64,000 bases of DNA from Lasiosphaeris hirsuta (Eukaryota > Ascomycota > Sordariomycetes > Sordariales > Lasiosphaeriaceae). The DNA lies in NCBI GenBank assembly GCA_030549175.1, contig JAUKUA010000002.1:6510001-6574000 (forward strand). Direction: 5' to 3'. Positions 22,250 through 33,949 of the stretch are shown in pieces; position 1 is the stretch's first letter; each line of letters starts with the position of its first letter. Both the position numbers and the translations under genes were made by a program. Below the pieces are notes generated by a model. That model did no database searches. It was not told where the DNA came from and was given only the letters and a program-made list of their open reading frames with translations.

Positions 22250-22800
22250 ATATCCAACTCCTTGGGCCAGCCGGGACCCCTGAGCGATTGGAGGGGGTTC
22301 GAGACGGTGGGAGGGCTGGCCAGCGGATACTCGTCTCGGTGACGCTTGGAGATGCGATGGTGCTGCTGTAGGCCAAGAAAACTGGCAAAATTCCTTCCGC
22401 ATTCGCATCCGTAGACGGCTTCCAGTTTGGTGTCTGGTATGTAGAGCCTGGTGGTTGCTGCCTCGGTAAGTCTGTTTGGCGGGGGCTGGCGTGGCCGTTG
22501 TGGGACTCGGAGTCGAAGAGGCCTGGAGGATAGCCGATGCCAGTGGACTATGGGCATTTGGAGAGTCGCGAATGTGGCTGAAACGAGCGCCAAAAGCTTT
22601 GAAGGTTTTGCTGCAATCGCATTTGAAGAGGCTGTCGTGTCTCATAGGAGAGTGACGGCGAGCTCAGGCAGCCGTTTCGCTCCCTGGCTTGGGACCGCCC
22701 GCAGCTGGCCGCTGCCAGTGGTTTGGATGGAGAAGTTTCGGCGAACCGCGAAGGTGTTGTGCGTGAGCATGCGGGTATGCAAAGACCCTGCCACATTCAC
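22250..22800 (-). pseudogene. C2H2 zinc-finger protein relic (three fingers in three frames)
   Basis: Three finger-like pieces occur in order on the minus strand but in different frames: ECGRVFAYPHAHAQHLRG (about 22730-22795), CDCSKTFKAFGARFSHIR (about 22550-22621) and CECGRNFASFLGLQQHHR ending in KRH (about 22335-22407). Each has Cys-x-Cys-x2-(V/T/N)-F followed about 9-12 residues later by paired His; the first has lost its leading Cys. Shared spacing implies one ancestral reading frame now shifted twice. Nucleic acid binding is the expected ancestral role. A functional multi-exon gene is possible but I see no good splice sites. Confidence 0.5.
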
Positions 22801-23158
22801 GTGATAATGGCCATCTTGGTCGAAGTTGCTCTTTAGGAAGTTGTATCCACCACCCAAGAATTGGAAAATGAAGTTGGGAAATTGAGAAAAAAAAAGAAAG
22901 GTGCTCTAAAAGAAAAGGAACTTGAACCGAGACAATGGGCCTTACAAGCGGCACACGAAGTTCCTGTATTCAGGGCTCGTTCGTTTGTCACCAGGTGTCA
23001 ATCTCGAATTGGGGGGGAGGGGGGGACCCGACCCCGGGAAATGTCTTTTGCTCTTTTTTGCTGGCGAGTGCACTAAAAAGAACACCATACAATTCGCCCA
23101 CTACGTACGTCCCAATCAACATCATCGCCACAGGCATCGACCACACAAACACATAAAC

Positions 23159-24110
23159 ATGGCTGGATACTGTAAAGATTGTTTCACAGGCACTGTGCAC
23201 TCCGACGTCGCCCTGTCCGGCGTCGAAGCCGAAGTGCAAGGGCTCCCGACGTACGTGACAGGTCCCGAGGCCGGCGTCACGCCCCGCGGCATCATCGTCG
23301 TCGTCCCGGACGCCTTCGGCTGGACCCTCCCCAACACGCGGGCGCTGGCCGACGCATACGCCCGACGCGTGCAGGCGACAGTCTACCTGCCCGATTTCAT
23401 GAATGGTATTGTGATCTCCCCCACCCCGCTGCACCAGAAACCCGCAGACAAGGGAACTAACCGCGCAAACGGCAGGCCACGCTCTGCCCGAGTGGACAAT
23501 CCAGGGCATGGAATACACCCCGCCCGCCACCGACTTCCTCATCGTCCGCGCCCTCAAGCGTGCCTGGGCCCTGCTGCAGGTCATCCCGGCGCTGCTGGTC
23601 TTCATCTCGACCTGCCGCATGTCTGTCGGGACCGCGCGCATCCGCGCCTTCCTCGGCGCCGTGCGTGTCGCCGAACCTGCCGGCGCCAAAGTGGGCGTCG
23701 CGGGCTTCTGCTGGGGGGGCTACCACGCCGTGGTGCTGACGCACGACGTCGCGCCCAACAGGCTCGCCGGTGGGCGGCCGCTTGTCGACTGCGCGTTCTC
23801 GGCGCATCCGGGGCTGCTGAGCGTGCCGGAGGATGTGCGGGGCGTGGTGCGGCCGCTGAGTGTGGCGAACGGGGATGATGATGAGTATATGGGGCGGCGG
23901 AAGATGGCGCTGCTGCAGCAGGTGCTCGAGGGGAAGAACCGGGAGCACGGGGCCGAGGTCCACGAGGTCGTGGTGTATCCGGGCGCCAGGCACGGCTTTG
24001 CGAACCGCGCCGACTTGGATGATCCGCTTCACAGGGAGTGCAGAGACAAGAGCCAGGACCAGGCGGTGCGCTGGTTTAGGAAGCACTTTGAGGCGGGTTC
24101 GGATGAGTAG
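23159..24110 (+). CDS. Dienelactone hydrolase family protein
   Basis: Exons 23159-23405 and 23476-24110 with a 70-nt intron give 293 residues. The alpha/beta-hydrolase core is intact: strand IIVVVPDAFGW, nucleophile elbow GVAGFCWGGY with Cys as in dienelactone hydrolases, acid region VANGDDDEY, and catalytic His in PGARHGFANR. N-terminal MAGYCKDCFTGTVH resembles the usual start of fungal members. No signal peptide, so probably cytosolic. Known: the family hydrolyses lactones or related esters in aromatic catabolism and in secondary metabolism; the substrate cannot be read from sequence. It is followed by the SDR gene on the same strand, about 800 bp away. Confidence 0.93.
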
Positions 24111-24905
24111 GTCTCGGTAAATTGGGTCTGTTCGATCGAGCAGTGCGATTGAGACCCGACTCCAGCGTCCAGCAAGACTAAATGAGAGCCCGGGGTTTCA
24201 ACATTCATTTTGTTTGTTTCATTTCAGTGGATACGAAGCGTGCCACTTTTACTCACTCCCCAATGGGTGGTGAGAATTTATGCTGGCTACCTACCTACCT
24301 AGGTATCTACGGATAGAATCCGAGGGGGATGGGCATGATGTTCGCCAGCCCGTCTTGGCATTTGGTTTGGTCGGAGAGCTTGCATCACGGAAGCATTTTG
24401 GGATTTTCCTGGTCGCAGTAGTTCTGCGAAAGGAATCATTTGCATTCGCTAATGCCCATTATAGGCCCGGCTCGCATTACCGCTCAAGCCATCAGAGATG
24501 CGATGGAATGCCGCAGTGTCTCAGCCCACGGAGAGGGGAATTCATCAAGAAACAGGTCGCCATCATGCGCGATCCCTTTCGGCGATAGGTTGAATCGGGG
24601 TTATTGGTCAAGCAAGCTTGGACAGCAGGTTAAGCCCGCGTCCCGACGTCACATTTCGCTTTCGCTTTGGCGTCCGACCGGATTACAGAGGCCGTGGCGG
24701 CAGCCATTGATCAGCAACGATCTATCTCCTAACCCCGTAACCCCCGGATTCCAACTCTTTAGATGTATTCCAAGAAGAGGATACAAGTATATATTTCAAG
24801 GGAGATACCACACTCAAATTGAACGGCTCGGCAACGAAACCCCATACCATAACTCGGGTCGCATCGAGGACTCGCAACACAACCATCACCCACCAACGAT
24901 CCACC
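24111..24905. other. Intergenic region and SDR promoter
   Basis: Contains four TACC(TA) units at 24287-24306 and a TATA-like AGTATATATTT at about 24787-24797, roughly 110 nt before the SDR start. No gene was seen. Confidence 0.5.
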
Positions 24906-26094
24906 ATGGCCCCCAAGTACAACGCCAAAACAACCGCCACCGAGCTCACGGCGGAGCTCGCCAGCGAGATCAAGGGCAAGGTGATCCTGACGACGGGCAT
25001 CTCGCCGGGCGGGCTGGGCGCCGTGTTCGTCTCGACCATCGCGCAGGCGTCGCCGAAGCTGCTGATCCTGGCGGGGCGCAACCCGGCCAAGACGCAAGAG
25101 ACGGCCGACGCCATCGCCAAGGCGCACCCGGCGGTGCAGACGCGCACGTTGCAGCTGGACCTCGGCTCGCTGGCGCGGGTGCGCGCGTCGGCGGCCGAGG
25201 TCAAGGCGTGGGCCGACGTGCCTGCTGTCGACGTGCTGGTGAACAATGCGGGGATTATGGGCACCAAGTACGCGCTGTCGCCGGAGGGCGTCGAGGCGCA
25301 GTTTGCGACGAATCATCTGGGGCATTTTTTGTTTGCCAACCTGATCATGGCCAAGCTCCTCGCGGCGCCGGCCCCGCGCGTTGTCAGCATCACGAGCGAC
25401 GGCCATCGGTTGGGGGCGGTGCGGTTTCACGATTACAACTTTGACGTATGTGGCTTTCCCCCCCTTGTTGGGAATTGATGGGGACGTCTGCTAATGACCG
25501 GCGCGGCAGGGCGGCAAGACGTACAACCCGTGGACGGCGTACGGCCAGTCCAAGACGGCCAACATGCTCATGGCGCTGTCGCTGGCCGAGAAGCTCGGCT
25601 CCAGGGGCCTCGTCGCCGTCAGTCTCCACCCGGGCGTCATTTTCGGGACCAGCCTAGCGAACCACATGAACCCCGAAGAGGACTTTGCAGCCCTGAGTGC
25701 GCTTTCCCTGTCCCCTTCTTTTCCGCCTGCTTTCTAATAATTGATTTTTTTTTCTTCTTAAATGGCAGCCGCCGCAGACAAGTCGCTGGGCAACTGGGAG
25801 GGCTGGAGCGAGCTCCGTGTGAAGACGCAGGACGAGGGTGTCGCGACCCACGTCTACGGAGCCTTCCATCCCGAATTGAAATGTGAGTGTTTGTCGGTCG
25901 TAGGGGTCCCGCTCACCGAGAATGACGGCGGCTAACGGTGGTTCACAGCCCACAACGGGGCGTACTTGCAGGACGCCCATGTCGCAGACCCGTGGACCGA
26001 AACGGTCAGGCCGTGGGGGACTAGTCCGGTTGAGGCAGAGAGGCTGTGGAAGCTGAGCGAGAAGTTGGTTGGCGAGGAGTTTTCGTACGAATAG
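24906..26094 (+). CDS. Short-chain dehydrogenase/reductase
   Basis: Four exons, 24906-25445, 25510-25696, 25769-25882 and 25949-26094, sum to 328 residues in frame. Rossmann features: the cofactor loop TTGISPGGLGAVF (an altered TGxxxGxG), the NNAG motif at about residue 115, a Ser in SITSDGH and the catalytic pair in YGQSKTA. The layout matches fungal SDRs of the retinol-dehydrogenase/WW-oxidoreductase-like type, which use NAD(P)H on small carbonyls. The start is the ATG in CCACCATGG after a frame that stays open further upstream. The TATA box at 24787 fits. The gene follows a dienelactone hydrolase; shared function is only a guess. Confidence 0.93.
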
Positions 26095-26701
26095 CTTTGT
26101 AGTCCCATCCGAGATCGGGTGGGATGCGGGGGCGCAAGGGTACCTGTTTTGGGGGGTTGGGGTAGTTAGTTGATTGAGTTCAATTGTTGCATCAGAATTT
26201 CACATGCTCGCCAGTAATGACACCAGTTCTCAGCACAGTTGCGTGGAGCTAGGAACGTACAGGGAAACAAGGAAACCCAGTGGTTTGAGAATGAATTCAT
26301 GCGACGAGTTAGATGACGCAAGGCTCTGGACGGGTACGCTACCGCGCGAATCAGACACTGCCGCGTCGGTGGTGGCAGTGAAGCTTCGGAGTGCCTAACG
26401 TAGGTACCTATCCAAGCACCTAACTAGCCAAGGCGCCCTGCGCAGCTGGAGCCTGGAGATGCCGGCCGCAGGTTGATTTCCAAGGTAACAAGGTCAGGAC
26501 CGACACACCACCTCGACTTCACCCAGGCCTGGCCAGGCTCAACAAACTCACCATCAATTGAGATATATCTGGCATCAATCAACACAGCGTGCGGTACTCT
26601 CTTCGCGCAGAAGACAAGAAATAAAATTTTACAAGTAACCACCGGATCCCATTCACGCATTTGCAAGTCACTGCCCCCCCCCTCCCTTCCCCCCCCCCGC
26701 G

Positions 26702-29451
26702 ATGGCTTCCACCAACCCCGCACCGGCGAGCGGGTCCGGCTCCGGAGAGACGTACAACGACAACGGGACCGCAAACGGCCCGGCTCTGGCCGCTTCAAGT
26801 TTGTTTGGCCCGCCGCCGCCGCCGCCGTCGTCGTCGTCATTGTCATCATCACGCAGCATCTCAGCGCACTCGGACCGGTCCACCTCCTCGTCAATCACGC
26901 TCACATCCAACCCCCCGGCGCCACCGTCCATCCCCTCGTCGGCTTCGACATCGACCCTCGGGTCGGGCGGCATCGTTCACGTCTCGCCCGGAGAGGTGCC
27001 CACATCCCGGAACGGAGGCTCGTCCTGGTACCGCCGGCTCGGGTTCCGCTCGCGGCTGGCGTCGGCGATCCGGCTGCCCAGCCACTCGTCCCGGTCGACG
27101 CTGTCGTCGGCCGACTCGGAGAACGCGCAGGAGCGGCACCAGCGGGGCCAGGGCTCGGGTCCGGGCCGGCCGGTCTACCTGGGCCAGGAGACCACGGCGG
27201 GGCCGTCGGCCATCGAGGCGGAGCTGCGCGTGGCCCAGCTCAAGGAGGAGTCCGTCTCGGCCAACGCGGCGGCGCCGGCGCGGTCGACCGACGGGCTGTT
27301 CGCGGCGGCGTGCTCGACCGACCTGCTGTTCCTCATCGACACGACGGGGTCGATGGGGTCGTACATTGACGCGGCCAAGAACCAGATGAAGAGCATCGTC
27401 GACGACATCACCGACGCCTTCTTCAAGGAGGCCGACCTGCGCATCGGCGTCGTGTCGTACAAGGACCACGGCGACGCGGGCCACCTGCAGCACCTCGACT
27501 TCACGGGCGACGCCGACCAGGTGCGGGCCTTCATCGCGGACCTGCGGGCGAGCGGCGGCAACGACCTGCCCGAGGACGTGCTGGGCGGGCTGCGGCAGGC
27601 CCTCAACCTGTCGTGGACGCACCAGTCGCGCCTCATCATCCACATCACCGACGCGCCGCCGCACGGCCGCCACCTGCACGACCTGGACTCGGACACGTAC
27701 CCGCGCGCGGGGGCGGAGCCGCACCACCTCACGCACGAGCCGCTGCTCAAGCAGCTGGTGCGGCTCAACATCAACTACGCCCTGCTGCGCATCAACTCCA
27801 GCACCGACCGCATGGCCTACAACTGGCTGCAGGCCTACGCCGTGGCCTCGCCCGACTGCAAGCTGCTGCCGACCAACCGGTTCCACGCCCAGGCCGCCGA
27901 GGTGTCCGAGGCCTTCCACGGGGCCGGCGCCGGCCCAGGCAGGCGCCGCGGCGGCATCAAGGCGCCGCAGTTTGAGGAGAACGAGCTGGGGACGGCCTAC
28001 AGCGCGCTGCGGCACCTGGTGGTCAAGAGCGTGACCACGTCGGCGTCGCGCACCGCGTCGCGCATCATGTCCATGTCGTCGGGCACCGTGTCGCCGTCGT
28101 CGTCGTCGTCGTCACTAACCGCCCCGGTCCCATACAAGCCGGTGACGGCGGCCGCGCGCGCCACCAAGGCCAAGGTGCTGCGGAAGCTGGGGCTCGAGCT
28201 GACGGCCATCAAGGAGGACAACCTGCTCAACGAGCTCGACGAGGAGGATGATAATGGTGATGGCGATGTCGCGGTTGAGACGGCCCCGCCGCGGTGGGCC
28301 GTGCCGGGCTGGCTCAACACGACACTGCGGGTCGAGGCCTTCTCGACGGCGCCGCCCCCGGCCCTGGCCCCGGCCCCAGCCCCGGCCACGCTCACGCTCG
28401 ACGCCATGATGGACTCGGACGCGGCCATCGCCATCACCACGACCGACCTGACGCTGCACAAGCGGTCGCAGCCGTTCGCGCAGGGCGCCATGCGCACGGC
28501 GTCGTACGCGCGCACGGCCGCGTCGACCTCGCGCCTCGTGGTCAAGAGCTTCAAGCGCGACGGCGGCAAGGCCCTCGCCCACCTCGCCGACGACATGCGC
28601 GTGCAGGCCCTGTGCAAGGCCTTTGCGCTCGAGTTCAACGCCTTCTCGGGCAGCCCGCCGCTCGACTTTGTGGTGGCGACGTGCCTCAAACCAAAGTTTG
28701 CTTCCTCCGGGTCCGGGTCCGGGTCCGGGGAGGGGGGCTGCATGTCGCTCGAGCCGTTCCTCGAGGGCGCCTACGTCAAGTACAACAACAACTCGGGCTA
28801 CGTCAACGAGGCCCCCCCTCCGGCTCGGGGGACGACGCGGCGTTCCACGAGGCGGCGCAGGCCTTCTCGCACTTTACGTTTGAGCGGTCGCGGGGGCGCT
28901 TCCTCGTCGCCGACCTGCAGGGCGTCGGCGGCGTGCTCACCGACCCGGCCGTGCACACGCGCGACCGCGAGCGCTTCAAGCTGGCCGACACCAACCTGGG
29001 CGAGGCCGGGTTCAAGTTCTTCTTCGCCACGCACGCGTGCAACGCCGTGTGCGCGCGCCTGGGGCTCAAGAGCGAGGGCGGCATGATGGCCGTGGGCGAG
29101 TGGGCATGGCGCGAGAGCTGGGAGCTGCCCGCGGACCGGGAGGTCATGGTGTGCTGCGCGAACAAGATGTGCGGCCGGATCGTGACGGAGGGCGAGGCGA
29201 GGAGGGCGGAGGGGGAGGAGGAGTGGAAAGGCTGGAGCTGGTGTCAGACGTGCTGGCCGCAGCTCGCGGCCTTCGCCGTGAAGGCTGCTTGTGCCGCCGA
29301 GGGCCCGCCCCCCCACGAGTTTGACGTGTCTCGGTTCTTCTACGAGTCGCAGGCCCAGACCGTGCCCGACAAGTGTCCCCAGCACAGGGGGAGCAACGAT
29401 GATGTTCAGCTGGGGTACGACGGCGCCGTGTCGTTTCAAGCTTTGGATTGA
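26702..29451 (+). CDS. VWA domain-alpha-kinase protein (VwkA-like), with a one-base frame break
   Basis: One long frame from 26702 has a Ser/Pro-rich N-terminus, then a von Willebrand A domain from about residue 195: the MIDAS motif FLIDTTGSMGSY, YKDHGDAG and SGGNDLPEDVLGGL. It is followed by a long linker and the start of an alpha-kinase domain (LVVKSFKRDGGKALA, EPFLEGAYVKYNNNSGYV). The frame then departs from the family at a C7 run near 28813. The other frame carries the rest: AFSHFTFERSRGRFLVADLQGVGG, the Cys/His zinc cluster region and a C-terminal tail to 29451. One extra C would restore the frame; no intron fits. Known: such proteins are atypical kinases linked to stress or development. 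Either a sequencing error or a real frameshift allele. Confidence 0.85.
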
Positions 29452-30924
29452 TGGGAATCTCTTATTCCCAGCACATGTGTCCTCTTTTTTTTTTTTTTTT
29501 TTTTTTGGGGGGGGGGGGGGGGGTCTCTTGTGTTTTGATACAAAAAGGGGAGAAAGACCGGCCTTGGTCCTTCATCCAATGTGCAACACTTGGCTGTCCA
29601 ATTTTTCAGCCTTCAAAATAGTGGGCGTAAATATAGCTGAAACGTTATCTTTACCACATGCGCGTCCCGTCAGCACTTGTTGTCGAGATATCCGTAGTGT
29701 AGATGATGGTTTGATCCGAGTCGGCCAGTGAGCGGGGATAACGCGGATCCTCTTCTGCACACGCCGCGGCGGCCGGCACAGACTGCCAATGACGGCAGGC
29801 CTCTCCCGACATCCTGGTTTCAGTCATCAACTCGTCTGCCGCGCCGCCCGCAGACAGACAGCAGCTCGCGCGTGATTTGGGGAACAGCACCCCACCGCTG
29901 CCAACAACATCCCCTGAATACCCGGAATCCTTTGGGTTACACCATGCTCCGCGATATTGCCTGCCGTTTATCACACCCGACCCAAGCCCTTTTTATAATG
30001 CCTTCACACCACAGCGCTTTCCTGGGGTCTGATCGTCCTGGATATCGCCAAATACTGCCAGGACGCGAAAGAGCATAACCCTCCCCCCCCCCCCCCCCCC
30101 GCCCCCCCTGGTTGCCGGTGGCCACATCTTGTCCCGAGAGGAAGGAACCCCGCCCGATAAATGGATTGCTGTCGACGCCAATAGCAGCGATATGTCTGAT
30201 TGGAATATAGTCATAGTCATATAAATATATATATATATAAGCCCTAGGTCTATAATCACGACGCATATAGCATCATCCACTGGACGCCTCGATCTGTCTG
30301 CTTACTCGTGTACGAGCGGAACTTGTGCTCGTTTGGGCCTCGTCGCGAACCAGACGTTAGTGTCGACCCAAAATACTACAAGTGACGAGCGCACACGTTG
30401 GCGTCGACTAATGGAGCGCCACATAGCGCCCGCAACCCAGCTGAAATAAGCCACATGAAGCATTTTGGTGGATTCCATTCCCAGTGCTTGGACAGTTGGC
30501 CCAGCGGCTGCCGGGCGCCATGCAGAGTCCCTTGGGCAGAGGGCTCTGCTTGGCTCCCTCGTACCGTGCTCTGCATTCATCCCGGTGGTCTGGCACGGTT
30601 CCCCGGTGGAGGAGACTGGACGATTGTCTCAGCGGTGACGGGGCTGCATGGCCCTGCAGCGGTGCGCGCGAATCACGTCTCGCGAAATAAAAAAACTAAG
30701 CTGTCGCGCGGGCCCGCGGGCCTGTCGCTGGCCAGTGGGGCGCACCGGCATATGCCGGGGTGAGACAGCCAGCCCTATGATTTTTTGAGTCTTTGTGTGT
30801 GCTCGTCTAGCCAGCCCCGGAAAGATCGTCGAATCACCTGTCAATCGCTCCCCTCGCAGGCCTGAGTGGCGGTCGAGACCATGTCCCTCGCCGACGGACG
30901 TCCGGAGGGCCAGGGCGACGGCAG
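29452..30924. other. Intergenic region with T, G and C homopolymers
   Basis: A T22 run joined to a G17 run (about 29485-29523) lies just after the kinase gene, and a C16-17 tract at about 30084-30100. An AT dinucleotide stretch occurs at about 30225-30237. No supported gene was seen. Confidence 0.6.
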
Positions 30925-31078
30925 TATGTGTGTGTGTTGTGTGTGTATGGTGTATGTGTGTGTGTGTGTGTGTGTATGGTGTGTGTGTGAAGAGGCCATA
31001 TATAACTTCGGTTGGATTCCCCCGCCGAGTTTGAAGTTGTTTTTTTTCTGTCACACACACACATACACACAGACGCAC
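30925..31078. repeat. (TG)n and (CA)n tracts in inverted orientation
   Basis: A TG-rich tract at about 30927-30989 is followed, about 60 nt later, by a CA tract at 31052-31071. The two are complementary, so the leader of the MFS gene could fold into a long hairpin. Confidence 0.85.
30998..31005 (+). promoter_or_regulatory. Probable TATA box of the MFS transporter gene
   Basis: ATATATAA between the TG and CA tracts, about 120 nt before the ATG at 31125. Confidence 0.45.
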
Positions 31079-31124
31079 CCCAAGCCATCTGCCACCGCGC
31101 TGGTAGGCAGTAGTAGTAGTCACC

Positions 31125-32669
31125 ATGGCCGACGTTGAACCCCAAGTCACCAAGGAGGCTGCGCACTCGCACTCAGCGGTTGAGGCCAAGACGGCCGACG
31201 GCGAATCGATCGCGTCCCAGCAGGGTCGGGCCGATGGCACCGTCCTCTCACCCGTCCCGTCGACGAGCCCCGACGACCCGCTCAACTGGTCGTGGGCCAA
31301 GAAGCATGCCGTGCTGCTCGCGCTGATCCCGGGGTGTCTGCTGACGGACTGGACGCTGACCTGGGGCACGACCGTCTTCCAGCTGCAGGCGCCCGAGTGG
31401 GGCATGACGATCGAGGCGGTCGCGCAGTCGGTGTCGCCGGGCATCTTCATGCAGGGCCCCGGCGGGCTCCTGGCGGTGCCGCTGTGCCAGCGCTACGGCC
31501 GGCTGCCCGTCATCTTCTGGTCGCAGCTGCTCTCGCTGGCCTTCACCATCGGCGCCACCTTCGCGCCCGACTACGCTTCCTTCACGGCCATGCGCACGCT
31601 GCAGGGCTTCTTCGGCGCCCCGCCCCAGGTCATCGGCATGTCCATCATCCACGACATGTTCTTCTTCCACGAGCGCGCCCGCAAGATCAACATCTGGGCC
31701 GCCTCCTTCCTCATCGGCCCCTACCTGGGCCCGCTCATCTCGAGCCTGCTGCTGCTGCGAATCGGCTGGCGCCCCGACTTTGGCGTGCTCGCCGGTTTCT
31801 ACGCCTTCTCGCTGCTGCTCGTCGTCGTCTTTGGCGACGAGACCCTCTTCGACCGTACCCACCTCGACAAGCTCGAGGGCAAGGCCGCCGTGGCGGGCGC
31901 CCGCCGCCCCTTCTCCCTCGCCCGCCACGCCTCCCTCCTCGTCGGCATCGAGGGCTTCCGCACGCGCGCCGGCCGCCCGACCGTGTGGACCGTCTTCAAG
32001 GACCAGCTGATCCTGCTCGCGCGGCCCTACGTCTTCCTGCCGACTGCCCTCTTCGTCATGCCCATCACCATGTGGACCATCGGCGTCGTGTCGACCATCT
32101 CGCAGTTTGTGCTGCCGCCGCCCGACCACGGCGGCTACGGCTTCAGCCTGGTGGCGCTGGCCATGCTCTACTGGGCCCCCATGGTGGGCACGCTGGTGGC
32201 CGAGGCCTGGGGCCACTGGTTCAACGATTTCCTGGCGCGGCGGTACATGGCGCGCTTCAGCTTCGAGAGCCGGCTGTCGGCCGTGTACCCAGCCGTGCTC
32301 ATTGGCGCCGCCGGCCTCGTCCTCTTCGGCCAGACGCTCGACAAGCACCTCTCGTGGCTCGGCCTCGCCTTCGGCTGGGCCATGCTGTGCTTTTGCACCC
32401 TGGCCAACATGACGGCCATCTCGGCCTACCTGCTCGACTGCCTGCCCGACCACGCCGCCCTCACCGGCGCCTGGCTCAACTTCTGGCGCGTCATCGGCGG
32501 CTTCTCCGTCGTCTACTTCCAGCTGCAGTGGGTCCACCTCAACGGCCCCGCCCTCAGCTTCGGCATGCAGGCCGTCGTCATTGTCGGCGCCACCATTGCC
32601 ATCATTGTCACCCAGATCTACGGCCGCCAGTGGCGCGCCAAGTTCCCGCCCCCGGTTGCTGAGAACTGA
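31125..32669 (+). CDS. MFS transporter (DHA1-type, fungal)
   Basis: Single exon, 514 residues, start in a good CACCATGG context. The N-terminal cytosolic part ends in the family's PDDPLNWSWAKKHAVLL, then helices with a motif-A region CQRYGRLPVIFW between helices 2 and 3, and RTLQGFFGAPPQVIG in the region of helix 4. A central loop (about residues 240-300) separates two halves of six predicted helices. A plasma-membrane, proton-coupled drug or metabolite exporter is expected. The substrate is unknown, and no biosynthetic cluster is visible around it. Codon use is GC-rich, like the other intact genes. Confidence 0.92.
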   Translation: MADVEPQVTKEAAHSHSAVEAKTADGESIASQQGRADGTVLSPVPSTSPDDPLNWSWAKKHAVLLALIPGCLLTDWTLTWGTTVFQLQAPEWGMTIEAVAQSVSPGIFMQGPGGLLAVPLCQRYGRLPVIFWSQLLSLAFTIGATFAPDYASFTAMRTLQGFFGAPPQVIGMSIIHDMFFFHERARKINIWAASFLIGPYLGPLISSLLLLRIGWRPDFGVLAGFYAFSLLLVVVFGDETLFDRTHLDKLEGKAAVAGARRPFSLARHASLLVGIEGFRTRAGRPTVWTVFKDQLILLARPYVFLPTALFVMPITMWTIGVVSTISQFVLPPPDHGGYGFSLVALAMLYWAPMVGTLVAEAWGHWFNDFLARRYMARFSFESRLSAVYPAVLIGAAGLVLFGQTLDKHLSWLGLAFGWAMLCFCTLANMTAISAYLLDCLPDHAALTGAWLNFWRVIGGFSVVYFQLQWVHLNGPALSFGMQAVVIVGATIAIIVTQIYGRQWRAKFPPPVAEN

Positions 32670-33713
32670 CGACCGAAGCGCTCAGGCTGTGTTGGAATTT
32701 ATGCTGGATGTTGTCATGCTAGATGTAATGAGAAAATGAGACGGGTGTCGGAAGGGACGTCGAAGAAAGAATGGGATGATGGATATACCTAGATGTGCGT
32801 AGTTGGATGCTTTTAATTTTGGGGCTTGGGAGTTTCACGATACATCAATAGTGTTTAGCAATGTCTTGCTGTTTCTCTGGGTGATTAGACTGACTTATGT
32901 TTCAACCCAACAGGCCGTTGGTGCGCATAGGGAAAATTGTCCCAAAACCAAGACCATCTCCAGAGCGCCTCGTGCATGCTGTTGGTTGCTATACTCTACG
33001 CCCCCGATGTGCGTCTTCAGGCTCCCACCACCGGCCGGGATTCAGGGGTCAGACGGTAATCAACATACCGGGAAATTTAACCATGACCCACCCCACGAGA
33101 AACTCGTATAGAGGGTTTTGGTGGTTGCAAACAAAGCAGGTATGCTCAATTCATTCTTGCGTTGAGATTCCATATTTCCTTCGACCATGGTGTTCCCGCG
33201 ACGGTGGTTTGCGCTGGCCGCCACGTCAACCGCCGACGCCGGCCCAAGAGTTCCCACCATCACCGCCGCCGAAATCAAGAACGGATGCGACCTCCTCCCC
33301 GGTGACGTCAACTGCCACGATTTCCAACGCACCAACAACGATGCGTCTGCCGCCGGCACACCGTCTTTACGACCGACGGCACGTGCGGCCGCCAGTACGG
33401 GGGCCGGCGGTGTGCTGGTAAATGGGGGGAGTGTTGTAGTGTTGATGGTCGCTGTGGGACCGGACGGGGCTTTTGTGATGAGATGAACTTCTAGGCGGGA
33501 AATTGCGTATGTGATGTCCTGCGAGATGCTGATGAGGCGGGTAGGCGGGAGGTTTGAGGTTTGGGGTGAGGCTGGTGAATTGCAGGAAGGGCTGCAGGGG
33601 GGTGGGTGTATATCTCACTGCTACCAAGCTTACCAAGGTCTCATCCGTAGGCATGGTCAACAAGGGGGGCTTTTTTGGGGGTCCTTTTTTGGGTTCATTT
33701 TTTGAGTTCGAAT
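32670..33713. other. Intergenic region, weak ORF only
   Basis: An ATG frame at 33187-33486 (99 codons, with PRVPTITAAEIKNGCDLLPG) might be the remains of a secreted protein, but I recognise no family. The rest shows nothing. Confidence 0.35.
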
Positions 33714-33815
33714 TCTGTCGCATAACCCGCATATGGGTATAAGAGTGGTGTAGCTGTACAGGGCAGAAGGATTTCCTTTTGCTAAAAAGTGCCATAAATA
33801 CCCTATGTGCTTTTC
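33714..33815. repeat. Dispersed repeat, copy 2
   Basis: Aligns to 8743-8840 in the same orientation, sharing TGTCGCA, GGTATAAG and the core AAAAAGTGCCATAAA (33784-33798). It lies just beyond the siderophore-transporter relic, next to oligo-T and oligo-G runs. Confidence 0.6.
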
Positions 33816-33949
33816 AGGCTATCATGATATCTGCGTGTTTTGCGTATCTTACTCACCTTGGAGGTTTGATAGCTAGCTGTGAGCAAATACGTCGAGTCTC
33901 CTGGGTAAATCTCAGGTTGTAGATTACCCACCTCCATCGTCAACCCCCA

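Noticed and set aside
23159..26094. Dienelactone hydrolase plus SDR as a biosynthetic cluster
   Set aside because: No backbone enzyme or regulator nearby; two adjacent enzymes are too little evidence.
26891..28015. Minus-strand ORF of 374 codons
   Set aside because: Mirror frame of the VWA gene, Val/Arg-rich.
31248..32662. Long ORFs in other frames over the MFS gene
   Set aside because: Products of strong GC bias; no hydrophobic or domain pattern.
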